Shown here piece after piece: positions 8,148 through 16,855 of a stretch of 38,384 nucleotides of DNA. Position 1 is the first letter of the stretch; every line of letters begins with the position of its first letter. Origin of the DNA: a virus; the IMG/VR virus record IMGVR_UViG_3300048011_000498, positions 1 to 38,384 of that record. One strand, written 5' to 3'. The translations under genes and the position numbers were made by a program. The notes beneath the pieces are model-generated. The model made no database searches. It had not been told where the DNA came from and saw only the letters and a program-made list of their open reading frames with translations.

Positions 8148-9546
8148 ATACTGGTATGCAAAAGCCGACACAAGACTTGGTAAGTTTCAGCGTAACTTAG
8201 AAACTAAATCAAGTTGTACCTTTTGTGTACTTCCTTGGATACACCTAGCAACACGCCCTAACGGAGATATGCGCCTTTGCTGCACTGCAAACGCTAGTGG
8301 CGCAGGAAATAATCATACAATAGGATTAATTAAAAACAAAGACGGCACACCTGCTAATTTTGGAAAAGTTGCACCTACGGAAGCGTGGAACAATGACTTT
8401 ATGAAAAGTGTTCGTACTACTATGCTTCGAGGAGAAATTCCTGCCAGTTGCACAGGTTGTTTTGATGAAGAAGCACAGGGTATTGTTAGTAAACGTATCT
8501 GGGAAACTGCTACATGGATGAATGACGAAGGTATTGATGTAGAGGAACTTATTTCGCAAACAGAAGAAGATGGCACTGTCCCCGAACGCTTACAATATCT
8601 AGATTTGCGTTTAGGACATACTTGTAATATTAAATGTGTAATGTGCAGTCCGCATGATTCAAGCAAGTGGGTTGCAGACTGGCAGAAACTTGTCCCGCAA
8701 CTAGAAGACGAATCTGTAAAAAAACAGATGACATGGGATAAGAAAGAATTTAATAACAAGTGGCACGAAAAAGAATCATTCTGGAAAGAATTATATGCAC
8801 AAATACCTAATCTAAAACAAGTTTACTTTGCTGGCGGTGAGCCCCTAATGATCAAAGAACATAAAATGTTTATCGAAGAAATTATTAGGCAAGGTTACCA
8901 AGACAAAGTGTTATTGCGGTATAATTCAAACGGACTTCTTGTAGATGAATCGCTAATTGAATTGTGGAGTAAGTTCCGTAAAGTTAAATTTGCAGTTAGT
9001 GTTGATGCAAGTTTTGAGAAAGATGACTACATACGTTTTCCTACAACGTTTGAAGAAGTTGAAAGAACGTTACATATGCTAGACAATACTCCTGATAATA
9101 TACATGTTAGCATAGCAACTGCTGTACAAATTTTTAATATAAAACACATGCCTGACTTTATTAAATGGAAAGTCAACAGTAATTTTAAAAAGATGAATGT
9201 AGGTTTAATTGATGGCAACATAATGGGCGGAGGCTTAGTTAACGCACATCTTGTACATATTCCTACTTTCCTTAATATTACAATATTGCCAGAAGCAGAC
9301 AAACAAGATATACGTACACGTTTTGCAGAACTTAAAGAATGGCTTTGGAATAACTTTACACAAGACGATGAGTTTTGGATACACAATCCCAAAGGTTGGC
9401 GTCAGTGGGAAGGTCTATTAAAACATATGGATTCAAAAGATAATAGCCATTTATTACCAGGATTTAAAGAATACGTAAACAAACTAGATGCAATTCGAGG
9501 TTTAGATGCTTCTAAGATATTTCCGGAGTTATCACACTTATTATGA
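8140..9546 (+). CDS. Twitch/SPASM-type radical SAM protein
   Basis: 468 residues. An N-terminal auxiliary cluster domain has Cys at 26, 29, 47, 48, 104 and 107 (CTFCVLPWIHLATRPNGD then RLCC, then CTGC). The core follows with CNIKCVMC (C162, C166, C169) and AGGEPLM. It is closely similar in layout to the protein at 11396 (CTFCMHPFTGLATREDG) and more distantly to the first gene of the window. An acidic linker (about 130-150) separates the two modules. AAGGAG lies just before the start inside the previous gene, with which it overlaps by 8 bases. Substrate not predictable. Confidence 0.87.
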   Translation: MSKYWYAKADTRLGKFQRNLETKSSCTFCVLPWIHLATRPNGDMRLCCTANASGAGNNHTIGLIKNKDGTPANFGKVAPTEAWNNDFMKSVRTTMLRGEIPASCTGCFDEEAQGIVSKRIWETATWMNDEGIDVEELISQTEEDGTVPERLQYLDLRLGHTCNIKCVMCSPHDSSKWVADWQKLVPQLEDESVKKQMTWDKKEFNNKWHEKESFWKELYAQIPNLKQVYFAGGEPLMIKEHKMFIEEIIRQGYQDKVLLRYNSNGLLVDESLIELWSKFRKVKFAVSVDASFEKDDYIRFPTTFEEVERTLHMLDNTPDNIHVSIATAVQIFNIKHMPDFIKWKVNSNFKKMNVGLIDGNIMGGGLVNAHLVHIPTFLNITILPEADKQDIRTRFAELKEWLWNNFTQDDEFWIHNPKGWRQWEGLLKHMDSKDNSHLLPGFKEYVNKLDAIRGLDASKIFPELSHLL

Positions 9547-10514
9547 AAGAATTAATTAAAGTTAAAACAATGGAATCTAGCAAGAGATTGCGCATTGAGT
9601 TTATGATAGGAAATTATTGCAATTTTAAATGTACATACTGCGGTCCATATGCAAACGGCGGCGACACTAGATGGCCAAAAGATTATAATGCGCTAATGCA
9701 TAACTTTAAACATCTACTAGACTTTTATGTACGCAATGGCAGAACTGAGTTTGAAGTTAACTTATTAGGCGGTGAACCAACACTATGGCCTAAGGTTGCT
9801 GACTTTGCAAGAGACTTAAAAAAACTATATAATGTAAAAGTTACAATAACTACTAACGGTAGTAGGACGATTCGTTGGTGGAAGAAAAACGCCACGGCCT
9901 TTGATAAAGTTATGTTTAGTTATCATCCCGGGCAAGCAGACTTACCGCATTATATAAATGCAATAGATACTGTTTACGCCTTAGGTATTCCTACAAACTC
10001 ACTGGTAATGATGGACACTGCACAATGGGACGATTGTATAGATGCAATAGAACAAATGAAACAAAGTAAATATCCTTGGTTCGTTTGTGCAATGGAAATT
10101 AATCCGCCAAAATATACACCCGAACAAAGAAAAATATTTAAAAATCATATAAAGCGTATGCCGCCGTTGCTTAGGCTTGTAAAAGACGAATATAAAAACA
10201 TACTAAAAGGAAAAACAAAAGTAATATTTAATGACGGATCTAAAAAACGTATAGAACGCAATTATCTTTCAACAAATGATCTAAATAAATTTAAAGGGTG
10301 GATGTGTAATATTGGTATTGAAAATATTAACATACAGAAGTCTGGTCAAATAACAGGTGTATGCGGAAACCTAGTATACGGCGAAGACAAACTATATAAT
10401 CTTTATGATCCTAACTTTGTTACTGAATTTAATCCTAAATTAGTTCCTAGCGTATGTACAAAATGTGTGTGCTGGTGCCAGCCCGAACAACTAATGACTA
10501 AGTGGAAACCTTAG
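9543..10514 (+). CDS. Radical SAM protein, C-terminal Cys-cluster type
   Basis: 323 residues with CNFKCTYC (C26, C30, C33) and LGGEPTLW. The C-terminal region has GWMCNIG, then VCGN and a dense Cys group (VCTKCVCWC) close to the end, an auxiliary Fe-S site like those in the proteins at 5482 and 10498. It overlaps the preceding gene by 4 bases (ATGA) and ends the plus-strand cassette. Its 3' end runs 17 bases into the convergent gene at 10498, and no terminator is visible between them. Confidence 0.86.
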   Translation: MKELIKVKTMESSKRLRIEFMIGNYCNFKCTYCGPYANGGDTRWPKDYNALMHNFKHLLDFYVRNGRTEFEVNLLGGEPTLWPKVADFARDLKKLYNVKVTITTNGSRTIRWWKKNATAFDKVMFSYHPGQADLPHYINAIDTVYALGIPTNSLVMMDTAQWDDCIDAIEQMKQSKYPWFVCAMEINPPKYTPEQRKIFKNHIKRMPPLLRLVKDEYKNILKGKTKVIFNDGSKKRIERNYLSTNDLNKFKGWMCNIGIENINIQKSGQITGVCGNLVYGEDKLYNLYDPNFVTEFNPKLVPSVCTKCVCWCQPEQLMTKWKP

Positions 10515-11403
10515 TCAACGGAATATCAGCAGCACATGTACACCATGTACGTGTACACGTAATAGGAGCAACAGGTGATTCAAATGTGCCGTTATAGATG
10601 TTACCTAAACTTCCTCCTACTCTACAAGTGGCACGATGTACTTCTCCATCCCAGTTAATCATTAAGCTTTCTAATCCAGCATTGCAAATCCATCCTTCGA
10701 ACTGATTTAATTTATTCTTAATGACATCGTTAGCATGTATCGTATCCTTTTCGTCTATAATACAGTTAGCTTTCACAGTAGAAGTTTTGCTTAGAATCCA
10801 TTCTAAATCTTTTTCTTTGTAGCGCATATCATCAAACCATTCACGGTCATCTGCTTCGGTCCATCGTATACGCCTGCAAACATACGGAATATTATGTCCT
10901 TCTAGCAAGATAGCTGCTGCTCGTACGGCATCCATGTGTTTGTGATGTGCCATAAGATTAACTTGAAACAGTGTAGCTATACTCTCCATATCCAGTAATT
11001 GCGAATATCTAACAATGTTTTCAGCAGCTCTCTGACAGTGTTCGTTATCGAAATGCAAACTAAACACCCACTGATTTACTGGTTGTTTAACATACCATTC
11101 TGCACTACGTAACCCGTTAGTTGTAACACTAAGCCATTGCAATCTTGCTCTAGCACATTGTAATATGTCATTAATTTTAGGATGCACAGTGGGTTCGCCA
11201 CCAGTTAAACTCAATCGAATCGGCTTGCCGATCTTCTCTAATTCGTAGATTGTGTTAACCATGATATCTAAGTCAGTGTGTGGACTAAAGTTATCATGTA
11301 TTTCTGCAGGACAATACCCGCAATCTAAGTTACAGCGTTTTCCTATGTTCCATTCAACATGAATACTATTTTGATGTCCCCAGCGACTTTCTACTTTATA
11401 CAT
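10498..11403 (-). CDS. Radical SAM protein, C-terminal Cys-cluster type
   Basis: 301 residues, third member of the GWxCNxG sub-family (with 5482 and 9543). The core cluster is CNLDCGYC (C24, C28, C31), with TGGEPTVHP as SAM loop. The C-terminus has GWICNAG, then CRVG and a terminal CTRTWCTC. It is the last gene of a three-gene minus cassette after the QueC-like and twitch radical SAM genes, overlapping the latter by 8 bases. Having paralogues on both strands next to each other points to duplication within the island. Confidence 0.86.
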   Translation of the reverse strand: MYKVESRWGHQNSIHVEWNIGKRCNLDCGYCPAEIHDNFSPHTDLDIMVNTIYELEKIGKPIRLSLTGGEPTVHPKINDILQCARARLQWLSVTTNGLRSAEWYVKQPVNQWVFSLHFDNEHCQRAAENIVRYSQLLDMESIATLFQVNLMAHHKHMDAVRAAAILLEGHNIPYVCRRIRWTEADDREWFDDMRYKEKDLEWILSKTSTVKANCIIDEKDTIHANDVIKNKLNQFEGWICNAGLESLMINWDGEVHRATCRVGGSLGNIYNGTFESPVAPITCTRTWCTCAADIPLTKVST

Positions 11404-12667
11404 AAGGCTCGAACTCTGGATTGGTAGTAAGAAAGTCTTGGCCGCGAGTTTTATCTAATGCACGATTAAAGTTTATACAATCTTGCCAATGTGTGTCGTA
11501 CATGCACTTTGATTCTAAGAAATTAATATTATCTTGTATCTGTTGTAGTGTCACAGTTTCTAATAGTTTGTGTTGCTGTACCAAAGGATATTTTAATACC
11601 TCTGTTTTCATTTGTTCTAATCGATTAACAACTTTTACTTTTAGTTCAGGAGGGAGTACTTGCGCACTTAAACTCATAGGATAAGTTACACGATGCGAAT
11701 AAAATACAATGCCTAATTTATTAATAAAGTAATCGATTACTTTGTCAATCTGCATAATATTGTTTGCTTGTACAGTAAATGCACCGACTACTCTAGTTAC
11801 ATTAGGAAAACTCTTAAACACTTCGATGTTTTCTTCTATTTCGCTAAACTTGCCGTTGCCTCTAATATATTCGTAAACGTCATGTAAGCCGTCTATGCTT
11901 ACGTTTACAGCTATGCTTTTAAACTTAGGCCAATAGTCGTGTATTGTTCTTCCGCCTTTAATACCTAGCGTTGTGCCGTTTGTAGCGTACTTTAGTTCTA
12001 TGTTGTCGCCGTACTCTGCAAGTTTGTCTAGTATCTTGTAGTGATATGGATCCATTAGCGGCTCACCGCCAGCAAACTCTACACGTCTAAAGAACGGTAA
12101 TAGTTTTTCAAATGATGCCCACCAGTTATCTGAGTTATCAAACGGTCCTATGTATTTTCCTGGAGTATCTACTAATGATTCTACAATAGGAATTAAAATA
12201 TTGTCTTCTTTTTTATAAAATTCAGTAACTTGATCCCAGTCTTTCCAACTTGTGCTGTCTAACGGATTGCACATACGACACTTTAAATTACACAAGTTAT
12301 TGAGCTTGATCTCCATAGTAGGAAACTCAAAAGGCATGTTGTAATCATCGTCTAGTGCGTCTAGTGCATCAGGGTATAAGTTGACCCTAGCTTCAGGTAT
12401 TACCCCTGCTGTATGACGCTGTCGTAAGCTCTGTACACCCTGATCTTCTAAATCAAAGCAAGGTTTGCACACTTCAGGACGTTCGTCATTAAGTACTTGC
12501 CTGCGAACTTCACGCATAGCATCACCATTCCAAACTTCCTCTAGAGTTTCATTTTGAATATATCCAATCGGCGCACTACGGCAGCATACCTTAATAGCAC
12601 CGTCTTCTCTAGTAGCTAATCCAGTAAATGGATGCATACAGAATGTGCAACTATTTGACTTCGCCAA
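11396..12667 (-). CDS. Twitch/SPASM-type radical SAM protein
   Basis: 423 residues from a TTG start at 12667. GGGAG sits seven bases upstream of the TTG, and this start puts CTFCMHPF at residues 7-14. A longer version from ATG at 12769 would add 34 residues that merely read the conserved end of the upstream gene in another frame. The N-terminal auxiliary Cys group is followed by the core CNLKCRMC (C126, C130, C133) and AGGEPLMDP. It is closest in the window to the protein at 8140. It overlaps the QueC-like gene by 17 bases, so the two are probably made together and may act on one substrate. Confidence 0.84.
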   Translation of the reverse strand: MAKSNSCTFCMHPFTGLATREDGAIKVCCRSAPIGYIQNETLEEVWNGDAMREVRRQVLNDERPEVCKPCFDLEDQGVQSLRQRHTAGVIPEARVNLYPDALDALDDDYNMPFEFPTMEIKLNNLCNLKCRMCNPLDSTSWKDWDQVTEFYKKEDNILIPIVESLVDTPGKYIGPFDNSDNWWASFEKLLPFFRRVEFAGGEPLMDPYHYKILDKLAEYGDNIELKYATNGTTLGIKGGRTIHDYWPKFKSIAVNVSIDGLHDVYEYIRGNGKFSEIEENIEVFKSFPNVTRVVGAFTVQANNIMQIDKVIDYFINKLGIVFYSHRVTYPMSLSAQVLPPELKVKVVNRLEQMKTEVLKYPLVQQHKLLETVTLQQIQDNINFLESKCMYDTHWQDCINFNRALDKTRGQDFLTTNPEFEPYV

Positions 12668-13328
12668 GAGCCCACTCCCGTTCCTTACACCAAAAACATT
12701 CTCCGCATATTGGAATATCTTGTCCAGGTGTATATGATGTATAATCCAACTCTTTAAACTCTCCTTCACAACTTCGTGTAATGTCTAATAAGTCTTCTAT
12801 GTTATTTTCATAATATTGTTTTATGATCCAGTCTTTAGTAGTATACACGAAAGGATGACAAATGTCAACTCCCATATGTTTCATTTGTAATGGTAATACT
12901 CCGTCATTACGTTCTTCTAATGCCCCAGGTATGTCTATATCTGGGTTCCTATTAACACCTGCAAACCATGCATCTAACTTATGTGCATGTGCAATAAACT
13001 CGTTGTGTGCTCTAAGTATAATTCTGTTGCCTGGTTTTAGCTTTCCGTACTCGTCAGTAATATATGTTGTGTGCGGTTCTTCCATTTCGGGAGGAATAAA
13101 TCCTTCAATGTGTTCAATGCGATTAGAAAATCTTTTACAAAACCATGCAACTACATCCTGTGCAATATAACGCTGCCAAGGGCGTGTCTTCCACATGCGT
13201 ATTTGTGTAGTAAAATATATGTCAGCATTAGTTTGTGACAATACAAGATATGCAAGCAATGCACTATCAGCTCCGCCACTAAGACTAATACCTATGCGTT
13301 TCCACGTTTGATCCAAATAAAGATTCAT
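12651..13328 (-). CDS. QueC-like PP-loop ATP pyrophosphatase
   Basis: 225 residues. The N-terminus carries the PP-loop SGGADSALLAY (17-27) of N-type ATP pyrophosphatases, which activate a carbonyl by adenylation. The C-terminus has four Cys (187, 208, 211, 214) in SC...CGECFWCKER, the zinc site layout of QueC (7-cyano-7-deazaguanine synthase). No QueD, QueE, FolE or transglycosylase gene is in the window, so preQ0 synthesis or DNA deazaguanylation is not shown; amide or nitrile formation on another substrate is equally possible. First gene of its cassette: TATAAGTA lies five bases before the ATG and there is no Shine-Dalgarno. Confidence 0.75.
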   Translation of the reverse strand: MNLYLDQTWKRIGISLSGGADSALLAYLVLSQTNADIYFTTQIRMWKTRPWQRYIAQDVVAWFCKRFSNRIEHIEGFIPPEMEEPHTTYITDEYGKLKPGNRIILRAHNEFIAHAHKLDAWFAGVNRNPDIDIPGALEERNDGVLPLQMKHMGVDICHPFVYTTKDWIIKQYYENNIEDLLDITRSCEGEFKELDYTSYTPGQDIPICGECFWCKEREWALGEVK

Positions 13329-13333
13329 GCAAA

Positions 13334-13341
13334 TACTTATA
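13334..13341 (-). promoter_or_regulatory. Late-type promoter octamer TATAAGTA, leaderless spacing
   Basis: Minus-strand TATAAGTA, one base from the T4 late consensus TATAAATA, followed by five bases and the ATG at 13328. Confidence 0.6.
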
Positions 13342-13342
13342 T

Positions 13343-13350
13343 ACTAAATA
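13343..13350 (+). promoter_or_regulatory. Possible late-type octamer ACTAAATA
   Basis: Plus-strand ACTAAATA, about 32 bases upstream of ATG 13383, which has its own AGGGG ribosome site. Two bases differ from TATAAATA, so this is a weak call. Confidence 0.35.
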
Positions 13351-13382
13351 TTTCATATTAGATAATATTGGCAGGGGTTATT

Positions 13383-14042
13383 ATGCTACAGACATTACCA
13401 TATACAGTTGATTCAACACTTCTTAGCGAAGCACGAGATTCTATCCCGTCAGTAGCGTCTAAACTAACAATTAACCAACCAACGGGTAATTTCTTTTACG
13501 ACCCGTGGGAGATTAAAGAAGAATTTAAAGGCACTGTTTGGGAAACTCTTTTAAATACGTTGCCTTTGGATATAGGCGAAGCAAGAATCATTGTACTCAG
13601 TCACGGAACAACTTATATGTCTCATACTGATATTGATGATAGATATCATCTAAGTATTAAAGGACAATATTCTTTTTTAATTAATATAGACGATGAAAAA
13701 ATGTATCCTACTATTAATGACGGACAATGGTATGAAATGAATACCGGGCTACGTCATGTAGCAGCAAATTTTGGATCTTACGATCGTGCTCAGCTTGTTA
13801 TAAGAAAACTTTTGAATAATGCTAATTTAAAAAATTATACAAACATAACAATTAAGCCAGTATGTGAAAATCCTAGATTTGAATTTGATGACTTAATTAG
13901 TCCCTGGTTAAATAAAATAAACAAACAGCACTTAATTAATAATTTTAGTATTTTGCAAGACGGCGTTACATTTAATTTAGACACTGCCGCCATACATGAA
14001 TTAGATAATATAGATATTAATAAATTTAAGGTAATAAAATAA
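13383..14042 (+). CDS. AspH-like Fe(II)/2OG oxygenase
   Basis: 219 residues from ATG 13383; AGGGG ends five bases upstream, and the in-frame TTG at 13368 lies before that site. A double-stranded beta-helix core is visible: HTD metal ligands (H81, D83), a run of strands (QYSFLINIDD), and the distal His in GLRHVAANFG (H125) followed by YDRAQLVIR with a candidate 2OG-binding Arg. This resembles the aspartyl/asparaginyl beta-hydroxylase family. About 70 C-terminal residues are unassigned. Its stop overlaps the next start (TAATG), tying it to a B12-type radical SAM gene. Confidence 0.72.
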   Translation: MLQTLPYTVDSTLLSEARDSIPSVASKLTINQPTGNFFYDPWEIKEEFKGTVWETLLNTLPLDIGEARIIVLSHGTTYMSHTDIDDRYHLSIKGQYSFLINIDDEKMYPTINDGQWYEMNTGLRHVAANFGSYDRAQLVIRKLLNNANLKNYTNITIKPVCENPRFEFDDLISPWLNKINKQHLINNFSILQDGVTFNLDTAAIHELDNIDINKFKVIK

Positions 14043-15589
14043 TGCATCATGTACTTTTCTTTTCGTTAACAGGAAAAAGATGGGAACGAGCACTTTGGCC
14101 ACACCGTGTAGCTACATTTTTAAGAATGAATGACTGGGATGCCGAGGTAGTAGACTTTACAGCATTTTGGGAATTAGAAGAACTACAAGAGTTTGTGCGC
14201 AGTAGAACTACAAGTAAGACTGTTATGTTTTGTTTCGGCACTGCTTTCTTAAATCCTTGGAGCCCTTACTTAAATGATTTTATTGCTTGGTTAAAAAATG
14301 AATATCCTGATATTCCAGTGGTAGTCGGCGGCAACAATGCGTTAACAACTCCTGCTGACAATGTAGATTATTGGGTAGACAGTTACGGAGAAAATGCTAT
14401 CCTTGCATTGTGTAAACATTTAATAGGCACATTAGGAGCTCCTCTGAGATCTGATCCTACTTTTATGGGAAGCAAAAATGTTCTTAGAGGATTGCATCAC
14501 TACCCGTCAGCACCACTAGACAACTACCTTGTGGACTATGAAACACGAGACTTTATAATGCCGTATGAATGTCCTCAAATTGAAACTGCTCGTGGATGTA
14601 TGTTTGAATGTAGCTACTGTAATTTTCCTCTGTTAGGCCAATCTAAAGATGTCAGTGTAAGTAAAGAAGAATTCAAACGACAGATGCAGACAGGGTACGA
14701 CAAGTGGGGTATTAAAAATTGGCGTGTAATGGACGAAACATTTAATGATCGTCCTTCTAAATTACAAAAGTATGCTGACGCAGTAGACGAACTAGGATAC
14801 AATCCTTGGATCTGCGGCTTCGCCCGCGGAGACTTAGTTGTTAAACATAAAGAGCACTGGGACACTTATATTAGATTAGGGTTCCTAGGACATAGTATGG
14901 GACTTGAAACTTTTAACAGAGAAGCAGGCAAACTTGTGCGTAAAGGTATGGATCCGGCACAAATACAAGAAGGCTTATTGGAGTTTCAAGAATATACAGA
15001 TATTCATGCTCCTAAGAGATATAGGGCAAACATACAATTAATCTGCGGCATACCAGGAGAAACACACGAATCTTGGCATAGTTCATTAAATTGGTTAAAC
15101 ACTAAATGGAATAGACAAAGTGCCAGCGCACATATTTTAGAAATTGGCGATTATGACGAAAGCCTTACAAACCAAAGCCGATTTACTAAACAACTTAAAG
15201 ACAACGGCTTGTTGAAGATCGAGGCTAAACAAAATCCAGGGTATGACGTATATAAAGATGCTAACGGAAATGTTGTCTTTCAGTCTACTACTCCACGAGG
15301 CGGCGGCGTAGGAAGTACACGAAATGATATTGTTATATGGAAACACAATACTATGGATTGGTACCAAGCGCAGAAATTAGTAAAAGAATTTTATTCGGAT
15401 GATGGGTTTATTGGACTTCGAGGGTGCAATCCGTTTTTATCAGATAGATTATTTGTGCTAACAGAAGCAGAACGATATGAAGATATTTACGATATAAACA
15501 TGTCACAGACAGATACTAACGATCCTAAGTTTAAAACTTTTGTACAAAATTACATCGATAAAAAATTAAATCATACACTTAGTAATTAA
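14042..15589 (+). CDS. B12-binding-domain radical SAM protein
   Basis: 515 residues. The N-terminal ~140 residues fit a cobalamin-binding Rossmann domain (VVVGGNNALTTPADNVDYWV, DSYGENAI). The radical SAM cluster is CMFECSYC (C186, C190, C193), preceded by ETARG. Later segments (VMDETFNDRPSK, GLETFNREAGKLVRKGM, ICGIPGETHESW) match the class B core. It is shorter than the paralogue at 2801 and lacks that protein's C-terminal extension. Translationally coupled to the AspH-like oxygenase upstream (TAATG). Its stop shares TTAA with the convergent gene at 15586. Confidence 0.86.
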   Translation: MHHVLFFSLTGKRWERALWPHRVATFLRMNDWDAEVVDFTAFWELEELQEFVRSRTTSKTVMFCFGTAFLNPWSPYLNDFIAWLKNEYPDIPVVVGGNNALTTPADNVDYWVDSYGENAILALCKHLIGTLGAPLRSDPTFMGSKNVLRGLHHYPSAPLDNYLVDYETRDFIMPYECPQIETARGCMFECSYCNFPLLGQSKDVSVSKEEFKRQMQTGYDKWGIKNWRVMDETFNDRPSKLQKYADAVDELGYNPWICGFARGDLVVKHKEHWDTYIRLGFLGHSMGLETFNREAGKLVRKGMDPAQIQEGLLEFQEYTDIHAPKRYRANIQLICGIPGETHESWHSSLNWLNTKWNRQSASAHILEIGDYDESLTNQSRFTKQLKDNGLLKIEAKQNPGYDVYKDANGNVVFQSTTPRGGGVGSTRNDIVIWKHNTMDWYQAQKLVKEFYSDDGFIGLRGCNPFLSDRLFVLTEAERYEDIYDINMSQTDTNDPKFKTFVQNYIDKKLNHTLSN

Positions 15590-16137
15590 TATCCGATTAT
15601 GTGAAACATAAACTTTGGAGACATGCCTGCATTAATACCACTATGCCACTCGTTATGATTATTCCAACGAAATATTGATCCTCGAATACAGTCGTACAAA
15701 TAATCTTCCCCTAGCATAAAAATATGTCCAGGAGTTTTATTTCCTAGTAACATACTGTAGCGTTTAATTTCGCCTCTTTTTAAATATTCTTGTTCATTAT
15801 CGTCAACGTCCCAATGCCACGGAGCGTAGTATCCTGGATCAACTTTACTAATCCATGCACGATGCACACCTTTTAAATTTAGATGATCTGAAACATCATC
15901 AACAAACTGTTGCGGAAATTGTTCGTTAGGATAATAGTTTGTCCACTTCATAGCATCAGCATTAAAATTAGCTTCCTTCCAAATAGCATGTATTTTTCCA
16001 TACTCGCTATTGTCTAAGTTCCAGCGACTTGGATCAGTAGTAACGTCTGACCCTTGTTTGTCTTTTAATGCTGTTGTTAGATCTTTGTGATCATAAACAT
16101 TAACAAACGTACAGCTCTTTAAATTATTGTGGTCCAT
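15586..16137 (-). CDS. Small AspH-like Fe(II)/2OG oxygenase
   Basis: 183 residues from ATG 16137; an in-frame ATG at 16152 would add five residues. Metal ligands are HWD (H98, D100), followed by RYSMLLGNKTPGHIF and the distal His in NEWHSGIN (H155). Ends IIGY, like the paralogue at 20874 (ILGY). This is one of five closely similar small AspH-like proteins in the window (15586, 16852, 17378, 20874, 21458), all sharing the P-G-H-x-F strand and a W/Y-x-x-x-x-E-x-H core. The start codon lies inside an 18-base inverted repeat shared with the divergent gene; GATAAGTA is five bases before the ATG. Substrate unknown. Confidence 0.7.
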   Translation of the reverse strand: MDHNNLKSCTFVNVYDHKDLTTALKDKQGSDVTTDPSRWNLDNSEYGKIHAIWKEANFNADAMKWTNYYPNEQFPQQFVDDVSDHLNLKGVHRAWISKVDPGYYAPWHWDVDDNEQEYLKRGEIKRYSMLLGNKTPGHIFMLGEDYLYDCIRGSIFRWNNHNEWHSGINAGMSPKFMFHIIGY

Positions 16138-16142
16138 AACTA

Positions 16143-16150
16143 TACTTATC
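16143..16150 (-). promoter_or_regulatory. Late-type octamer GATAAGTA (left arm)
   Basis: Minus-strand GATAAGTA with five bases to ATG 16137; no Shine-Dalgarno before the start. Confidence 0.55.
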
Positions 16151-16164
16151 ATACATTTACAATC

Positions 16165-16172
16165 GATAAGTA
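16165..16172 (+). promoter_or_regulatory. Late-type octamer GATAAGTA (right arm)
   Basis: Plus-strand GATAAGTA with five bases to ATG 16178; mirror image of the site in the left arm. Confidence 0.55.
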
Positions 16173-16177
16173 TAGTT

Positions 16178-16855
16178 ATGGATACGAGTAATTGGAATTA
16201 TTATTACAAAAGAACAGCTGAACGTGTAACAGCATCATCTAATATGTTATACACAGCCTTAATGAATCCAAATAAAGATATTTTATGCAAACACTATTGT
16301 ATTAACGAAGATTATCAAGGCCCTCAGTCTGGAATGACACAAGAGATAGTAGATTTCTTTTTTGAAAGAGAAGTACGTTTTTTAGAAGAGCTACAACATT
16401 TGAGCTGCACTCCTAAACTTTTAGAAATTGATCGTGCTAATAATAAAGTTTTTATAGAATGGAACACAGAAACATTATCGCAAATAATATTTGATCCAAC
16501 TAGGTCAATTGATAAAGAAATTCCTAGTTGGAAGGATCAACTGTATAGTGTTGTAAAAGAATTTAAAGATAATGGTTATTATAAACTAGCACTCTATCCA
16601 CATTGTTTCTTTATAAACAAAGACGGTATTTTAAAAATTATTGATTATTACTCAGTTGTGCCGCATGACGATTATTTTATTGAAAGAAAATTAATTGCAG
16701 GCATGATTGGTACTGAAGGGTCTTATAGATTTGATCAGTCGGAAGTTAATGGCGTAATTGATCTTAAAAACTTCTTTAATCTTACAATGAACATACACTT
16801 GCCGAAGTGTTGGCCCGACTGTCCATTCCCAGAGTTTTTTAATAAATTATATTAA
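16178..16855 (+). CDS. Degenerate kinase-like protein
   Basis: 225 residues. The order of segments recalls a small protein- or sugar-kinase fold: a Lys strand (ILCKHYC), a Glu helix (FLEELQHL), a hinge-like strand (VFIEWNTETLSQI), a catalytic-loop-like LALYPHCFFINKDG, then LKIIDYYS where DFG or its equivalent would be. The usual HxD catalytic Asp is not evident, so it may be inactive or a binding protein. The protein at 28164 is a paralogue (same YYWN/YYYK start and loop order). The start lies in the right arm of the inverted repeat. Kinase-like fold is an inference from pattern only; otherwise unknown. Confidence 0.45.
   Translation: MDTSNWNYYYKRTAERVTASSNMLYTALMNPNKDILCKHYCINEDYQGPQSGMTQEIVDFFFEREVRFLEELQHLSCTPKLLEIDRANNKVFIEWNTETLSQIIFDPTRSIDKEIPSWKDQLYSVVKEFKDNGYYKLALYPHCFFINKDGILKIIDYYSVVPHDDYFIERKLIAGMIGTEGSYRFDQSEVNGVIDLKNFFNLTMNIHLPKCWPDCPFPEFFNKLY

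Larger units (their letters stand above)
16133..16182. repeat. Perfect 18-bp inverted repeat holding two divergent start codons
   Basis: Arms 16133-16150 and 16165-16182 are exact reverse complements (GATAAGTATAGTTATGGA on each coding strand) around a 14-base loop. Each arm contains a late-type octamer GATAAGTA, five bases, and the ATG of the gene leaving that side, so both genes have identical promoter-start sequences. Confidence 0.95.

Noticed and set aside
8313-8759. 148-residue open frame on the minus strand
   Set aside because: It lies wholly inside the twitch radical SAM gene at 8140, is Ser/Cys-rich without domains, and has no promoter or ribosome site.
9027-9392. 121-residue open frame on the minus strand
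   Set aside because: Shadow of the radical SAM gene on the plus strand; no coding features of its own.
12668-12769. N-terminal extension of the radical SAM gene at 11396 from ATG 12769
   Set aside because: These bases encode the conserved CGECFWCKER end of the QueC-like protein in another frame, and a TTG with GGGAG at 12667 gives a start that matches the paralogue at 8140.
12651-13328. Complete preQ0 / deazaguanine DNA modification pathway
   Set aside because: Only the QueC-like step is present; none of the radical SAM genes shows the QueE Cys spacing.
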